From: an uncultured Eubacteriales bacterium
Lineage (GTDB): Bacteria; Bacillota; Clostridia; Oscillospirales; Acutalibacteraceae
DNA: 43,084 bases
Direction of reading: 5' to 3'
Assembly (NCBI GenBank): GCA_900317025.1
Contig: ONFG01000022.1
Coordinates: forward strand, 1-43,084
Position 1 is the first letter of the stretch, and the number at the start of each line of letters is the position of its first letter. The position numbers were made by a program, and so were the translations under genes. Below are positions 8,098 through 16,299 of this stretch, piece by piece. Below the pieces are notes generated by a model. The model did not search any database. It was not told where the DNA came from and worked only from the letters and a program-made list of their open reading frames with translations.

Positions 8098-8712
8098 TTA
8101 TTTAAGCTCGCAGAACGCCTTGAGAATCTTCATTCCAACGTCGCCGGATTTTTCCGGGTGGAACTGCGTGCCGTAAACGCTGCCGGAGCTTACGGCGGCG
8201 GTAACGTCAAAGCCGTACTCCGTCGTTGCAAGAAGCGACTGTTCGCAGTCATCTCCGTAGTAGGAGTGAACGAAATATACGAAGTCGCCCTCGTTTATGT
8301 ATTTGAAAAGCGGCGAGGGCTTTGTGAAGCGGAGCGCGTTCCAGCCGATCTGCGGTATTTTATACACGCTCGTGTCTACGCGCTCGGCGATCGGGCGAAC
8401 GCTGCCCTTTATAAAGCCCAACCCCTTGTGCTCGCCGTATTCGTAGCTTTTTTCAAAAAGAAGCTGCATTCCGAGGCAGATGCCGAGAATCGGCTTGCCC
8501 GCCTCGGCCGCCTTGTAAAGCACGTCAGCCATTCCGCTTGAGAAGAGCTTGCCGGCGGCGTCGCCGAATGCGCCAACGCCGGGAAGGATTATCCTGTCGG
8601 CGCTCATGATGACCTTGGGGTCGCTCGTTACGACGGCCTCTTCGCCAATGAACGCAAAGGAGCTTTTGAGCGAAAAGAGGTTGCCGACGCCGTAGTCGAT
8701 GATAGCCGTCAT
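8098..8712 (-). CDS. hisH: Imidazole glycerol phosphate synthase, glutamine amidotransferase subunit
   Basis: Class I glutaminase that supplies ammonia to HisF. 204 residues. The nucleophile elbow PILGICLGMQLLF carries the catalytic Cys (about residue 79), and the His-Glu pair is in GTQFHPEKSG near the C-terminus. The N-terminus IIDYGVGNLFSLKSS and the oxyanion-type LPGVGAFGDA block are typical. ATG 8712 directly abuts the hisB stop codon, and its AAAGGAG ribosome site lies inside hisB. Confidence 0.97.
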   Translation of the reverse strand: MTAIIDYGVGNLFSLKSSFAFIGEEAVVTSDPKVIMSADRIILPGVGAFGDAAGKLFSSGMADVLYKAAEAGKPILGICLGMQLLFEKSYEYGEHKGLGFIKGSVRPIAERVDTSVYKIPQIGWNALRFTKPSPLFKYINEGDFVYFVHSYYGDDCEQSLLATTEYGFDVTAAVSSGSVYGTQFHPEKSGDVGMKILKAFCELK

Positions 8713-9300
8713 TTACAGCACTCCTTTCGTAGAGGGGATCTCGTCTGCGAATTTCTCGTCAACGGCGACCGCCGTCTTCATCGTGCGGGCGAACGCCTTA
8801 AAAATGCCCTCCGCGATGTGGTGGGAATTTTTGCCGTCGAGCTTCTTGATGTGAAGCGTGATATTTGACGTACGGACAAACGCCGCAAAGAACTCCTCGA
8901 CAAGCTCAGTGTCAAACGAGCCGATCTTCTCGCTCGTAAATTCGGCGTCAAAGCCGAGGTACGCCCTGCCGGAGATATCAACAGCGCAGAGGATAAGCGT
9001 TTCGTCCATCGGGAGGATAACGCTGCCGTAGCGGTTGATGCCCTTCATCTCGCCAAGCGCCTCACCGAACGCCCTGCCAAGGCAGATGCCGATATCCTCG
9101 ACGGAGTGGTGGTCGTCGACGAAGGTATCGCCCTCGCAGTTTACGGCGAGGTCAAACCTTCCGTGGCGGGAAAACAGCGTCAGCATATGGTCAAGAAAGC
9201 CGACGCCGGTGTCGATGTCGCTTTCGCCGCTGCCGTCAAGGTCGAGCGACAGCCTGATCTTCGTTTCGGCGGTATTTCTGTATACTTCGCTTTTGCGCAT
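8713..9300 (-). CDS. hisB: Imidazoleglycerol-phosphate dehydratase
   Basis: Dehydrates imidazole glycerol phosphate to imidazole acetol phosphate, step 6. 195 residues, the monofunctional form without the N-terminal phosphatase of enteric HisB. The two manganese-binding His clusters are present: DHMLTLFSRHGRFD (about 37-50) and DDHHSVEDIGICLG (about 61-74), with the repeats NSHHIAEGIFKAFA further on. GAGGTG upstream of the ATG lies within the end of hisC, four bases away. Confidence 0.97.
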   Translation of the reverse strand: MRKSEVYRNTAETKIRLSLDLDGSGESDIDTGVGFLDHMLTLFSRHGRFDLAVNCEGDTFVDDHHSVEDIGICLGRAFGEALGEMKGINRYGSVILPMDETLILCAVDISGRAYLGFDAEFTSEKIGSFDTELVEEFFAAFVRTSNITLHIKKLDGKNSHHIAEGIFKAFARTMKTAVAVDEKFADEIPSTKGVL

Positions 9301-9304
9301 TGCG

Positions 9305-10369
9305 TTACACCTCGCTTAATATTTTCTCTGTCTTTTCAAAGAGCGTGTCCATCTGCTCCCTTGTACCCACGGTGATCCTGACATAATCGCTTATGAGCGG
9401 GTCGGAGAAGTGGCGCACGAGCACGCCGTTTTTCTTCAATTCCCTGTAGAGCCTGCCGCCGTCGATCCTGCTGTTTTTCGCGAAGATGAAGTTTGCGTCG
9501 GAGTCAAGGTATTCAAAGCCGAGCGAAGCCAGGCGCGCCTTGGCGTACTCTCTCGTCCCGACTATCTTTTTGCAGCATTCCTTGTAATACTCGCAGTCGT
9601 CGATCGCGGCAGCGCCGGCGATGAGCGTAAGGCGGTTGATGTTGTACGGGTTCGTCGAATACTTGATCCTGTTGAGGTCGTCGATAATCCCCTTCGAAGC
9701 AAACGCGAAGCCAAGGCGCGCGCCCGCCATCGAGCGGGATTTTGAATATGTGCGCACGACAAGCAGGTTGTCGTATTTGTCTATAAGCCCTACGCAGCTT
9801 TTGCCGCCGAAGTCGACGTATGCTTCGTCGATAAGAACGACGTTATCGGGGTTCGACTCGCAGATACGCCCGATATCTTCCGGGCTTATCGAAAGCCCCG
9901 TCGGGGCGTTGGGGTTTGCGATAACGACCGTCCTGCCGACGTTTATATAATCGTTTACGTCGATCGTGAAGTCGCTTTTAAGCTTCGCCTGCGTATAATC
10001 GACGTTGTAAAGGTCGCCGTAGACCTTGTAAAAGCCGTAGGAAATGTTCGGGAAAACGGCGCCCGTCTGCTCGGAACAGAACGCCATAAACGCGAACGAA
10101 AGTATCTCGTCGGAGCCGTTGGAAACGAAAACGTTCTCATAGCCCACGCCGTAATACTCCGCGAGCTTCTCCTTGAGCGCCTTGCACTCCGGGTCGGGGT
10201 ACAGGTTGAGGCGCGCGACCTCTTCGCCCGACACGCTCTCAACAACGCCCTTCGACGCCGGGTAAGGCGACTCGTTCGTGTTGAGCTTAACGTATTTCAT
10301 ATCCCGCGGCTGCTCGCCGGGGGTGTAAGCCTCTAAAGAGGCGTATTTGTCTATTAAAAATTTACTCAT
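9305..10369 (-). CDS. hisC: Histidinol-phosphate aminotransferase
   Basis: PLP-dependent class II-type aminotransferase making L-histidinol phosphate from imidazole acetol phosphate and glutamate. About 354 residues. N-terminal YTPGEQPRD; KLNTNESPYP (substrate binding); NPNAPTG; IDEAYVDF with the PLP-contacting Asp; and the PLP lysine in TYSKSRSMAGARLGF. The ATG at 10369 gives the usual MSKFL start; an in-frame GTG at 10378 is possible, and neither has a strong ribosome site. It follows a 120-bp gap after hisD that contains a family 2 repeat. Confidence 0.95.
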   Translation of the reverse strand: MSKFLIDKYASLEAYTPGEQPRDMKYVKLNTNESPYPASKGVVESVSGEEVARLNLYPDPECKALKEKLAEYYGVGYENVFVSNGSDEILSFAFMAFCSEQTGAVFPNISYGFYKVYGDLYNVDYTQAKLKSDFTIDVNDYINVGRTVVIANPNAPTGLSISPEDIGRICESNPDNVVLIDEAYVDFGGKSCVGLIDKYDNLLVVRTYSKSRSMAGARLGFAFASKGIIDDLNRIKYSTNPYNINRLTLIAGAAAIDDCEYYKECCKKIVGTREYAKARLASLGFEYLDSDANFIFAKNSRIDGGRLYRELKKNGVLVRHFSDPLISDYVRITVGTREQMDTLFEKTEKILSEV

Positions 10370-10401
10370 GGCAGTCACTTGCTTTCATTAGTGGAGTTAA
10401 A

Positions 10402-10463
10402 CCGTTAAGGGCGCCGCCCTCGATCCGTCCGTTTTTTAAAAAAGCGAGGCAAAAAACTTTGAT
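10402..10463 (-). repeat. Dispersed hairpin repeat, family 2, degenerate copy
   Basis: Read on the minus strand: AAAGTTTTTTG, an A/T-rich inverted repeat TTTTTT/AAAAAA, then a GC-rich part with the AGGGC/GCCCT stem and a CTTAACGG end. The order of blocks matches the copies at 1193-1262 and 23955-24006. It lies inside the his operon between hisD and hisC, where it could reduce read-through or act as a processing site. Confidence 0.45.
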
Positions 10464-10495
10464 TATCTTAAAATGATATCATTAAAGGTAAAGGC

Positions 10496-11773
10496 TTAAT
10501 CCTTCTGCTTTCTGGCAACTACAGACCTTGCGTGAGCGGAGAGGCACTCCTTCTCGGCGAAGTAGGCGATGTCGTCGCAGACCTTGTTAAGTGCGTCGGC
10601 GGTGTAGTATGTAAACGCCGTCTTTTTAACGAAGTCGTCAACGGAGAGCGGGCTTGAGAAGCGCGCCGTCCCGTTTGTGGGGAGCGTGTGGTTCGGGCCT
10701 GCGAAGTAGTCGCCGAGCGGCTCGGGGCAGTTCTTGCCGAGGAAGACGCTGCCGGCGTTTTTCACCTTGCCGAGGTAGTCAAACGGGTTGTCAACGCAGA
10801 TTTCGAGGTGCTCGGGCGCAAGCTTGTTTGCAATCCCGACGGCCTCGTCGATGCTCTCTGCGATAATGATCTTGCCGTTGTTTTCAATGGAGACTCTCGC
10901 GATCTCTTCACGGGGGAGGACTGCGAGCTGGCGCTCGATCTCCTCGCTTACAGCCTGAGCAAGCTCTCTGCTGTCGGTAACGAGAACGGCGGTCGCAAGC
11001 TTGTCGTGCTCCGCCTGCGAGAGCATATCCGCGGCGACTACTCTTGCGCTGCACGTACCGTCGGCAACGACGAGAATGTCGCTCGGGCCGGCGATCATGT
11101 CGATAGCCACCTTGCCGAATACCTGCTTCTTAGCCTCGGCTACGAACGCGTTGCCTGGGCCGACGATCTTGTCTACAGCCGGGACGCTCTCGGTGCCGTA
11201 AGCAAGCGCCGCGACTGCCTGTGCGCCGCCGACCTTGAAGATGCGGCCAACGCCGGCGATCTTTGCCGCCGCGAGGATAACGGGGTTTACCTTACCCTGT
11301 GCGTTCGGGGGCGTAGTCATTACGATCTCGGCAACGCCCGCGATCTTTGCGGGGATTGCCGTCATGAGGACGGTAGAAGGCAGCGGAGCCGTGCCGCCCG
11401 GAACGTAAAGGCCGACCTTCTCGATCGGGATCACCCTCTGACCGAGGATAACGCCTTGGGTGTCGTTTATCACGAAATCGTTTCTCACCTGGCGCTTGTG
11501 GAAGTTCTCGATGTTTTCCTTCGCCTGCTTGATGATGGAAATGAACTTGTCGTCAACGGCGGCGAATGCTTCCTCTATCTCCGCTTCGCTCACCTCGAGG
11601 CTTTCGAGATTTGCTTTGTCAAATTTCTTGCTGTACGCCTTGAGCGCCTTGTCGCCGTTTGCACGGACGTCGGAGATTATCCCCGAAACGATTTCCTCAA
11701 CGCCGGAGCTTTTGATCTCGCGGTCGAGGATCTCGTCTATAGAAATACTTTCTGTATCGAATATCCTTATCAT
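10496..11773 (-). CDS. hisD: Histidinol dehydrogenase
   Basis: Zinc enzyme oxidising L-histidinol to L-histidine in two NAD-dependent steps, the end of the pathway. 425 residues from ATG 11773, which has AAAGGA about 8 bases upstream; an ATG at 11797 that overlaps the hisG stop is less likely. Motifs: YVPGGTAPLPST, GGAQAVAALAYGT, KIVGPGNAFVAEAKK, the LSQAEHD block with a zinc ligand and catalytic His, APEHLEI, and the C-terminal GPNHTLPTNGTARF. Second to third position in the operon rather than first, as in many clostridial his operons headed by hisZ-hisG. Confidence 0.97.
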   Translation of the reverse strand: MIRIFDTESISIDEILDREIKSSGVEEIVSGIISDVRANGDKALKAYSKKFDKANLESLEVSEAEIEEAFAAVDDKFISIIKQAKENIENFHKRQVRNDFVINDTQGVILGQRVIPIEKVGLYVPGGTAPLPSTVLMTAIPAKIAGVAEIVMTTPPNAQGKVNPVILAAAKIAGVGRIFKVGGAQAVAALAYGTESVPAVDKIVGPGNAFVAEAKKQVFGKVAIDMIAGPSDILVVADGTCSARVVAADMLSQAEHDKLATAVLVTDSRELAQAVSEEIERQLAVLPREEIARVSIENNGKIIIAESIDEAVGIANKLAPEHLEICVDNPFDYLGKVKNAGSVFLGKNCPEPLGDYFAGPNHTLPTNGTARFSSPLSVDDFVKKTAFTYYTADALNKVCDDIAYFAEKECLSAHARSVVARKQKD

Positions 11774-11793
11774 TTTTATTTCCTTTCGTGGTA

Positions 11794-12429
11794 TCATCTG
11801 CCCTTGCAGAATTCCTCTATCTTCTTTTCAAGCGCCGTGATCTCCTTGTGCTTGAACTTGTAGCTTACCTTGTTGGAGATGAGCCTTGCGCTGATCGGGA
11901 CGATCGTCTCGATAGGCTCGAGGTCGTTTTCTTTAAGCGTCGTCCCCGTTTCGACGATGTCGACGATAACGTCGCTCATTTTAAGCACCGGGGCGATCTC
12001 GATCGAGCCGTTGAGCTTTATGATGTCGATGTCTCTGCCCTTCTTGGCGTAGAAGCTCTGGGCGATGTTCGGGAACTTCGTCGCGACCCTGAGCGTGCGC
12101 TCGGTGTTGTCGCGGAAGCCCTTGCAGGCTGCGACCGCCATTCTGCACTTGCCGATATCGAGGTCGTAAAGCTCGTAAACGTCGGGCGCGTATTCGAGAA
12201 GGATATCCTTTCCCGCAACGCCGATGTCAGCCGCGCCTCTCTCGACGTATATCGAAACATCGGAGGGCTTTACCCAGAAGTAGCGGACGCCCGTCTCTTC
12301 GTTTTCAAAGATGAGCTTTCTGTTCTGCTCGTGGATAGCGGGGCATTCGTAGCCCGCCTTTTCAAATATATCAAGCACCTTTTCGCCGAGGCGACCCTTC
12401 GGCAGCGCTACGTTAATCATCTGTTTCAA
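11794..12429 (-). CDS. hisG: ATP phosphoribosyltransferase catalytic subunit (short form)
   Basis: Condenses ATP and PRPP, the first and feedback-controlled step. 211 residues: the short HisG form, which lacks the C-terminal regulatory domain and needs HisZ. Motifs: NVALPKGRL at the N-terminus, DIGVAGKDIL (about 66-75) and the PRPP loop DIVETGTTLKEND (about 157-169). A TTG start at 12429 is supported by GGAGG nine bases upstream; the ATG nine bases later is too far from it. The gene overlaps the hisZ end by 17 bases, so the two subunits are coupled. Confidence 0.96.
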   Translation of the reverse strand: MKQMINVALPKGRLGEKVLDIFEKAGYECPAIHEQNRKLIFENEETGVRYFWVKPSDVSIYVERGAADIGVAGKDILLEYAPDVYELYDLDIGKCRMAVAACKGFRDNTERTLRVATKFPNIAQSFYAKKGRDIDIIKLNGSIEIAPVLKMSDVIVDIVETGTTLKENDLEPIETIVPISARLISNKVSYKFKHKEITALEKKIEEFCKGR

Positions 12430-13537
12430 CTGTTTCTACCTCCGTGCCGTTGATCTTCATGAGCGTTCTGTACTTTACGCTGCCGCCGTTATGGCGCTGA
12501 GCGCGAACGCTTTTGCCGTCATTCGTCAGGCTGCCGACCGTTTTCGCAAGCAGCGAAAGATCCGCCGACTCGTCGTAAAGCAGGAGGACGTCAACGTCGT
12601 ATTCCTCGTCGCTTCTCATAAGGCGTGAGAGCTGATCGAGGTAAACGGCAAAGCCTACGGCGCCCGATCTCTTGCCGAACTTGCGCATGAGGTTGTCGTA
12701 CCTTCCGCCCGACAAAACAGCATTCGGAACGCCGTCGACAAAGCCGTGGAAGATCACGCCGTTGTAGTAGTTGAGGTCGTTTACGATCGAGAAGTCGAGG
12801 TTCACACCGTCGGCGCAGCCACAGCTTTCGAGGAAGCTGTAAACGCTTTCAAGCTCTTTGATCGCCTTGTCGGTCGACTCGTTGAGGCTTATCGCTTTAA
12901 GCTCGCCGACGCACTTCGTAAACGAGCCGTAAATGCTTGTAAGTACCTTCAGAGCGTTTGCGGCGTCGAAGCTTACGCCAAACTCCTTGCAGCGCTCCTC
13001 CATCTCAAGCGTGTTCTTCGAGCGGATACAGTCAATGATTCTGTTCATCTTCTTTTCGCTGAGGTTCTCGCCCTCAAGCAAGCCGAGCAGGAAGCCCATG
13101 TGCGAGATGTCGAGGATATTGCGCTCACACACGGCGTCAAGGCTCTTCTTCGCAAGCATGATGACCTCGCTCAGTTCATAAACGCCAAGCTCGCCGATGC
13201 ACTCAAGCCCGAGCTGCATTATTTCCTTGAAGCGATGCGTACCCTTGTCGACCCTGTAGACGTTCTCGCTGTAGTATACCTTTTCCGGCTCGGAGAACGT
13301 GTCGCTGGAGCCTTTGACGATCGAAAGCGTAACGTCGGGCTTCAAAGCCATAAGGCTTCCGTTCGTGTCGGTAAAGGCGATGACCGAGCTGCCCAGAAGG
13401 AAGTCCTTGTTCTGCGCATAGAGGTCGTACTCCTCGAATTTACTCATCTTGAAATGCTTGAAGCCGTACTGTCTGTACAGGCGGCTCAAAGCCATTACAG
13501 CCGCTTCTTCGTTTGCAAAGCCGATAACGCTGCTCAT
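12413..13537 (-). CDS. hisZ: ATP phosphoribosyltransferase regulatory subunit
   Basis: A class II histidyl-tRNA-synthetase-like protein without aminoacylation activity that activates short HisG and mediates histidine feedback. 374 residues. Synthetase-like landmarks: LKPDVTLSIVKGS (motif 2 region), YYSENVYRVDKGTHRFKEIMQLGLECIG, and the C-terminal GGRYDNLMRKFG glycine motif. The start at ATG 13537 is chosen because GGTGGG lies upstream; an in-frame TTG 15 bases earlier precedes that site. It is first in the operon, 75 bases from the predicted transcript start. A true HisRS would be longer, with an anticodon-binding domain. Confidence 0.93.
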   Translation of the reverse strand: MSSVIGFANEEAAVMALSRLYRQYGFKHFKMSKFEEYDLYAQNKDFLLGSSVIAFTDTNGSLMALKPDVTLSIVKGSSDTFSEPEKVYYSENVYRVDKGTHRFKEIMQLGLECIGELGVYELSEVIMLAKKSLDAVCERNILDISHMGFLLGLLEGENLSEKKMNRIIDCIRSKNTLEMEERCKEFGVSFDAANALKVLTSIYGSFTKCVGELKAISLNESTDKAIKELESVYSFLESCGCADGVNLDFSIVNDLNYYNGVIFHGFVDGVPNAVLSGGRYDNLMRKFGKRSGAVGFAVYLDQLSRLMRSDEEYDVDVLLLYDESADLSLLAKTVGSLTNDGKSVRAQRHNGGSVKYRTLMKINGTEVETVETDD

Positions 13538-13561
13538 ATTTTTTCCCACCAATCTGTATTA

Positions 13562-13605
13562 TTGAGCCGCTCCCGCAAAAAGCACGCGTTTTTGCGAAAA
13601 CTCAA
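13562..13605 (-). promoter_or_regulatory. Nested hairpin in the his operon leader
   Basis: An inner perfect 8-bp stem CGCAAAAA/TTTTTGCG (13589-13596 with 13574-13581) sits inside an outer TTGAG/CTCAA stem (13601-13605 with 13562-13566). It occupies most of the short leader between promoter and hisZ. No T-box, His-codon peptide or terminator is visible, so its role in regulation is unknown. Confidence 0.45.
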
Positions 13606-13618
13606 CTCACCGAGCTGT

Positions 13619-13647
13619 ATTATAACACACTTTCCTGTATTAGTCAA
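13619..13647 (-). promoter_or_regulatory. Promoter of the histidine operon
   Basis: TTGACT (13642-13647) and a perfect TATAAT (13619-13624) with a 17-bp spacer. The predicted start near 13612 gives a leader of about 75 bases. The upstream 13660-13750 stretch is AT-rich, as in UP elements, and contains no gene. Confidence 0.85.
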
Positions 13648-13786
13648 GTAAAGCGTTACTATGCTAACACGATGAAATTTAGGTAAATTTGCTCATTCCA
13701 TTTAATTATAATATATTTTCTCTTCAATTTCAATCCATATCGACCTAAATATAAAGAAAATCAAAAGCGCAGCCGTCTGCGCAGCG

Positions 13787-13825
13787 AAAAAAGCTCCCGG
13801 AAGCCGCCAAGCTGTTTCCGGGAGC
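13787..13825 (-). terminator. Terminator of the dockerin peptidase gene
   Basis: A 10-bp perfect stem GCTCCCGGAA/TTCCGGGAGC (13793-13802, 13816-13825) followed on the minus strand by six T. A second hairpin, GCGCAG/CTGCGC at 13767-13782, follows it. Confidence 0.85.
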
Positions 13826-13857
13826 AGGTTTATAGCATTCGAGCGATTCCGCCAAGA

Positions 13858-15597
13858 TCAGAATTCGGGCAGAAGACCTATAGATCGGCGCAGGATCATC
13901 AGCGCGTCGTCGGTCGTGATTACGCCGTCGAAGTTTACGTCGCAGTTGTCGGTCTGGAGCTGCGTAAGCTGACCGAAGCCGATCGTCTCTCTGAGCACGG
14001 CGAGTGCGTCGTCCGTGCGAACCAAGCCGTCGTCGTCGGCGTCGCCGATAACGTCCGAGGCGGCGATCGCCTTTATAACAAGCGTTCCTCCAATATTGTC
14101 TTCGTTTGAGGCGTAGATGTCGAGCAGGTCATAAACTCTGCCGTCGTGGATAACGAAGCTTTCATTCTTCTTCGGCTTCGGCATGAAAATATATTCTTTG
14201 TCGCTGTTTATCATCCACTCGTCAACGCCGAGCTGCGCCCGCCTTAACGGCGCCTTCGACGCGTCGATCGTAACGCCTATCGCCGCCGCTCCTCCCAGCT
14301 CTACGGGAAAGTCAACGTCAGCCTTGATGTAGCCTGAATGGTCGACTCTGCCGGACGAAAGCCTCGTCCAGCGCGACTCGTCTCCGGTCGGTTTTTCGCC
14401 GTCGAGAGGGATATACCACACGGTGTAATCCGCGCCCTCCGCCTGCGTTTCAAAGACGACCTCCTGAAGATATGGGTATTCGCTTTCAAAGTTGAACACA
14501 TTAGCGAAAGTCGCCTTGGGCAGAGTATAGTCACCCTGCTTGACCATCGTAAGGTACGTTGCTCCGTATATCTCGTTCTGATACAGCTTATCGTAGAAAT
14601 TCATAGTGCGAACGGCGTCGAAGGCGAGATTTGAACCCCAGATATCCGAGTCGAGAATATAGCGGTCGTAATACGAGATCCAGATGTAGCCGTCGTCGCC
14701 CTTTTCCGTTCCCCAACTGTTCTTGGCAAGCCACGCGCCGTCGTAGGGAGGCTGCGCCGACTTCTTGAAATTCGTTTTGGAGTAGCTGTCGTCCCAGCCG
14801 ATTATCGTGATCGCATGACCGGAGAACAGAGCCACGTCATCGTTCTGGTAATAATTTGCCTTGTTCTCGCCGTAGCCGCTGCCGTTCTGAAACGACGTCG
14901 CGACGCCGCCGTACTTATAGACAGCCGCCTTCACCGACTCGATGTCATTGGGGACGTAGACGATGCCGGTAACGCCGAACGGGGTATACTCGCCCTCCAT
15001 GTTGTCGGGAACGGAGGTATTGTTTGAGACGCGGTACGGGATATCGACCTCGGTTTTCGGACCCTGCCACGAGGCAAGGTAGCCGGCGGAGATCATACTG
15101 TAGCCGCCGTAGGAAAGCCCCGGGCTGAGCCAGCCGATCCCATCGGAATTGTAAGCCTTTGTCGACCACCACGAAAGGTGCTGCTCCGAAAAGTCAAAAT
15201 CGCCTCTGCCGTCTCTCGAAAGGGTCGCTTCGAGCGCGCCAAGCCCGGAAAACGCCCAGCAGGTATTATAAGAGCCCTGCTCACGAATCGGCGTTGTCTC
15301 TGTCTTGTAGCTGGAAGGAAGCTTCCCGCTTTCTTCCTCCGGTGTATCATTCGTTTCGTCACTGTCGGGAGTATCCTGCGTGTCTTTCGTTTCGACACTA
15401 TCGGGAGCTTCCGAGGTATTTTTCGTTTTATCTGTCTCCTCGTCTGTATGAGCAACCCACAAAGAAGCGCCCGAGGGTACAGCCGAAAACGGCACTTTAT
15501 TCACCGTAAGTGTCTGCCCTCCGAGCATAAGTCCGCCCCAAGCGGTAATCGCAGCCATCAACGCCGCAATAGTAATTTTTAACTTTCCGTTTCTCAT
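13858..15597 (-). CDS. Secreted papain-family (C1A) cysteine peptidase with C-terminal dockerin
   Basis: 579 residues. Signal peptide 1-27, a Thr/Asp/Glu-rich linker with DTPD-type repeats (about 50-90), then a C1 peptidase domain with the oxyanion Gln107 and Cys113 in REQGSYNTCWAFS, catalytic His261 (FSGHAITIIGWDD) and Asn293 (LAKNSWGTEKGDDGYIWISYYD). After it comes a beta-rich region (about 320-500) like the lectin-like domain found in clostridial secreted C1 peptidases. The C-terminus is a type I dockerin with two F-hand calcium loops, DADDDGLVRTDDAL and DVNFDGVITTDDAL. The enzyme probably docks onto a cohesin scaffold at the cell surface. Peptidases with dockerins are known in Ruminococcus but are much rarer than glycoside hydrolases. 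GGAAGGGG precedes the ATG; promoter at 15638-15666. Confidence 0.93.
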   Translation of the reverse strand: MRNGKLKITIAALMAAITAWGGLMLGGQTLTVNKVPFSAVPSGASLWVAHTDEETDKTKNTSEAPDSVETKDTQDTPDSDETNDTPEEESGKLPSSYKTETTPIREQGSYNTCWAFSGLGALEATLSRDGRGDFDFSEQHLSWWSTKAYNSDGIGWLSPGLSYGGYSMISAGYLASWQGPKTEVDIPYRVSNNTSVPDNMEGEYTPFGVTGIVYVPNDIESVKAAVYKYGGVATSFQNGSGYGENKANYYQNDDVALFSGHAITIIGWDDSYSKTNFKKSAQPPYDGAWLAKNSWGTEKGDDGYIWISYYDRYILDSDIWGSNLAFDAVRTMNFYDKLYQNEIYGATYLTMVKQGDYTLPKATFANVFNFESEYPYLQEVVFETQAEGADYTVWYIPLDGEKPTGDESRWTRLSSGRVDHSGYIKADVDFPVELGGAAAIGVTIDASKAPLRRAQLGVDEWMINSDKEYIFMPKPKKNESFVIHDGRVYDLLDIYASNEDNIGGTLVIKAIAASDVIGDADDDGLVRTDDALAVLRETIGFGQLTQLQTDNCDVNFDGVITTDDALMILRRSIGLLPEF

Positions 15598-15637
15598 AGC
15601 AAAAGCCCCTTCCTAGCCGGAAGATTGATATGCTTCC

Positions 15638-15666
15638 ATTATAACAGAACACCCGCGCAAAAGCAA
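15638..15666 (-). promoter_or_regulatory. Promoter of the dockerin peptidase
   Basis: TTGCTT (15661-15666), 17 bp, TATAAT (15638-15643), with an upstream TGT giving an extended -10. Confidence 0.7.
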
Positions 15667-15678
15667 GCGCGGCGTGTC

Positions 15679-15768
15679 GGCAAGCGCCGACAGGCAGTTA
15701 CGATTCTACTTTATGCAAGGCTTAGTTGGTCTCCGCGCCGAAGGCTGCCCACTAAAACTATACACTTA
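15679..15768. repeat. Dispersed intergenic repeat, family 1, copy B
   Basis: A full-length copy: GGCAAGCGCCGACAGGCAG at the 5' side, CTCCGCGCCGAAGGCTGCCC in the middle, TATACACTTA at the end. The first 21 bases are identical to copy C (40479-40570). GGCAG and CTGCC blocks could pair across the element. No open reading frame in it. Confidence 0.75.
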
Positions 15769-15800
15769 TCGTGTCGCCGCTCACAGTACGCGCGTCTGAC

Positions 15801-15835
15801 AAAAGGCTCCCCTCGGTCAAGCCAAGGGGAGCTTT
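15801..15835 (-). terminator. Terminator of the efp-CD1247-like operon
   Basis: On the minus strand, stem GCTCCCCT/AGGGGAGC (15825-15832 with 15806-15813) followed by CTTTT. Confidence 0.75.
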
Positions 15836-15857
15836 GAATTATTGAATTATTAACGGA

Positions 15858-16274
15858 TCATTCGTCTTCGTCGTTGATGCTGTCGGCTGTGAGCGTGGAG
15901 AAATCGAATTCGAGATTCTCGCCGCAGCTCGGGCATTCAACGCCGCCTTCGATGAGCACATCCTCCGAAACGCAGATCTCGTCGCCGCACTTCGGACATA
16001 CTACCTCGTAGTATTCGCTGTCCTCGTCGAAATCGTCGAAGTCTTCGTCGTCCTCGTCGTAGAGGTCGTCTTCAACAATGGAAAGATCCTGGTCGATCTC
16101 GTCTACCTGATCGGCAAGATCGTCGTAAAGCTCGGAAAGTTCGTCGATATCGTCGGCGAAATCGCCGAGAACGTCGATGACTGCGCGAAGCACCTTTGCA
16201 ACGTCGTCGTTATCGTTCATCTTCAAGCCGTCCATAAGACCCTTGAGATAAGCTACTTTTTCGTTTGAATCCAT
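15858..16274 (-). CDS. CD1247-like acidic zinc-ribbon protein
   Basis: 138 residues. The N-terminal helical part (MDSNEKVAYLKGLMDGL, about 1-60) matches the CD1247 N-terminal family of clostridia. A strongly acidic stretch follows (about 60-95, mostly Asp/Glu), then a zinc ribbon with CPKCGDEI and CPSCGENL (about 99-122). ATG 16274 is used because GGAAGGTGG lies 8 bases upstream; a GTG 12 bases earlier overlaps that site. It follows efp after 25 bases and is probably co-transcribed with it. Function unknown; the zinc ribbon and acidity would fit interaction with transcription or translation machinery, but this is inference. Confidence 0.85.
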   Translation of the reverse strand: MDSNEKVAYLKGLMDGLKMNDNDDVAKVLRAVIDVLGDFADDIDELSELYDDLADQVDEIDQDLSIVEDDLYDEDDEDFDDFDEDSEYYEVVCPKCGDEICVSEDVLIEGGVECPSCGENLEFDFSTLTADSINDEDE

Positions 16275-16299
16275 AGTAAATGCCACCTTCCGGTCAAGA

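Noticed and set aside
13538-13857. T-box or histidine leader peptide upstream of hisZ
   Set aside because: The predicted leader is only about 75 bases, with no T-box core sequence, no His-codon run and no terminator before hisZ.
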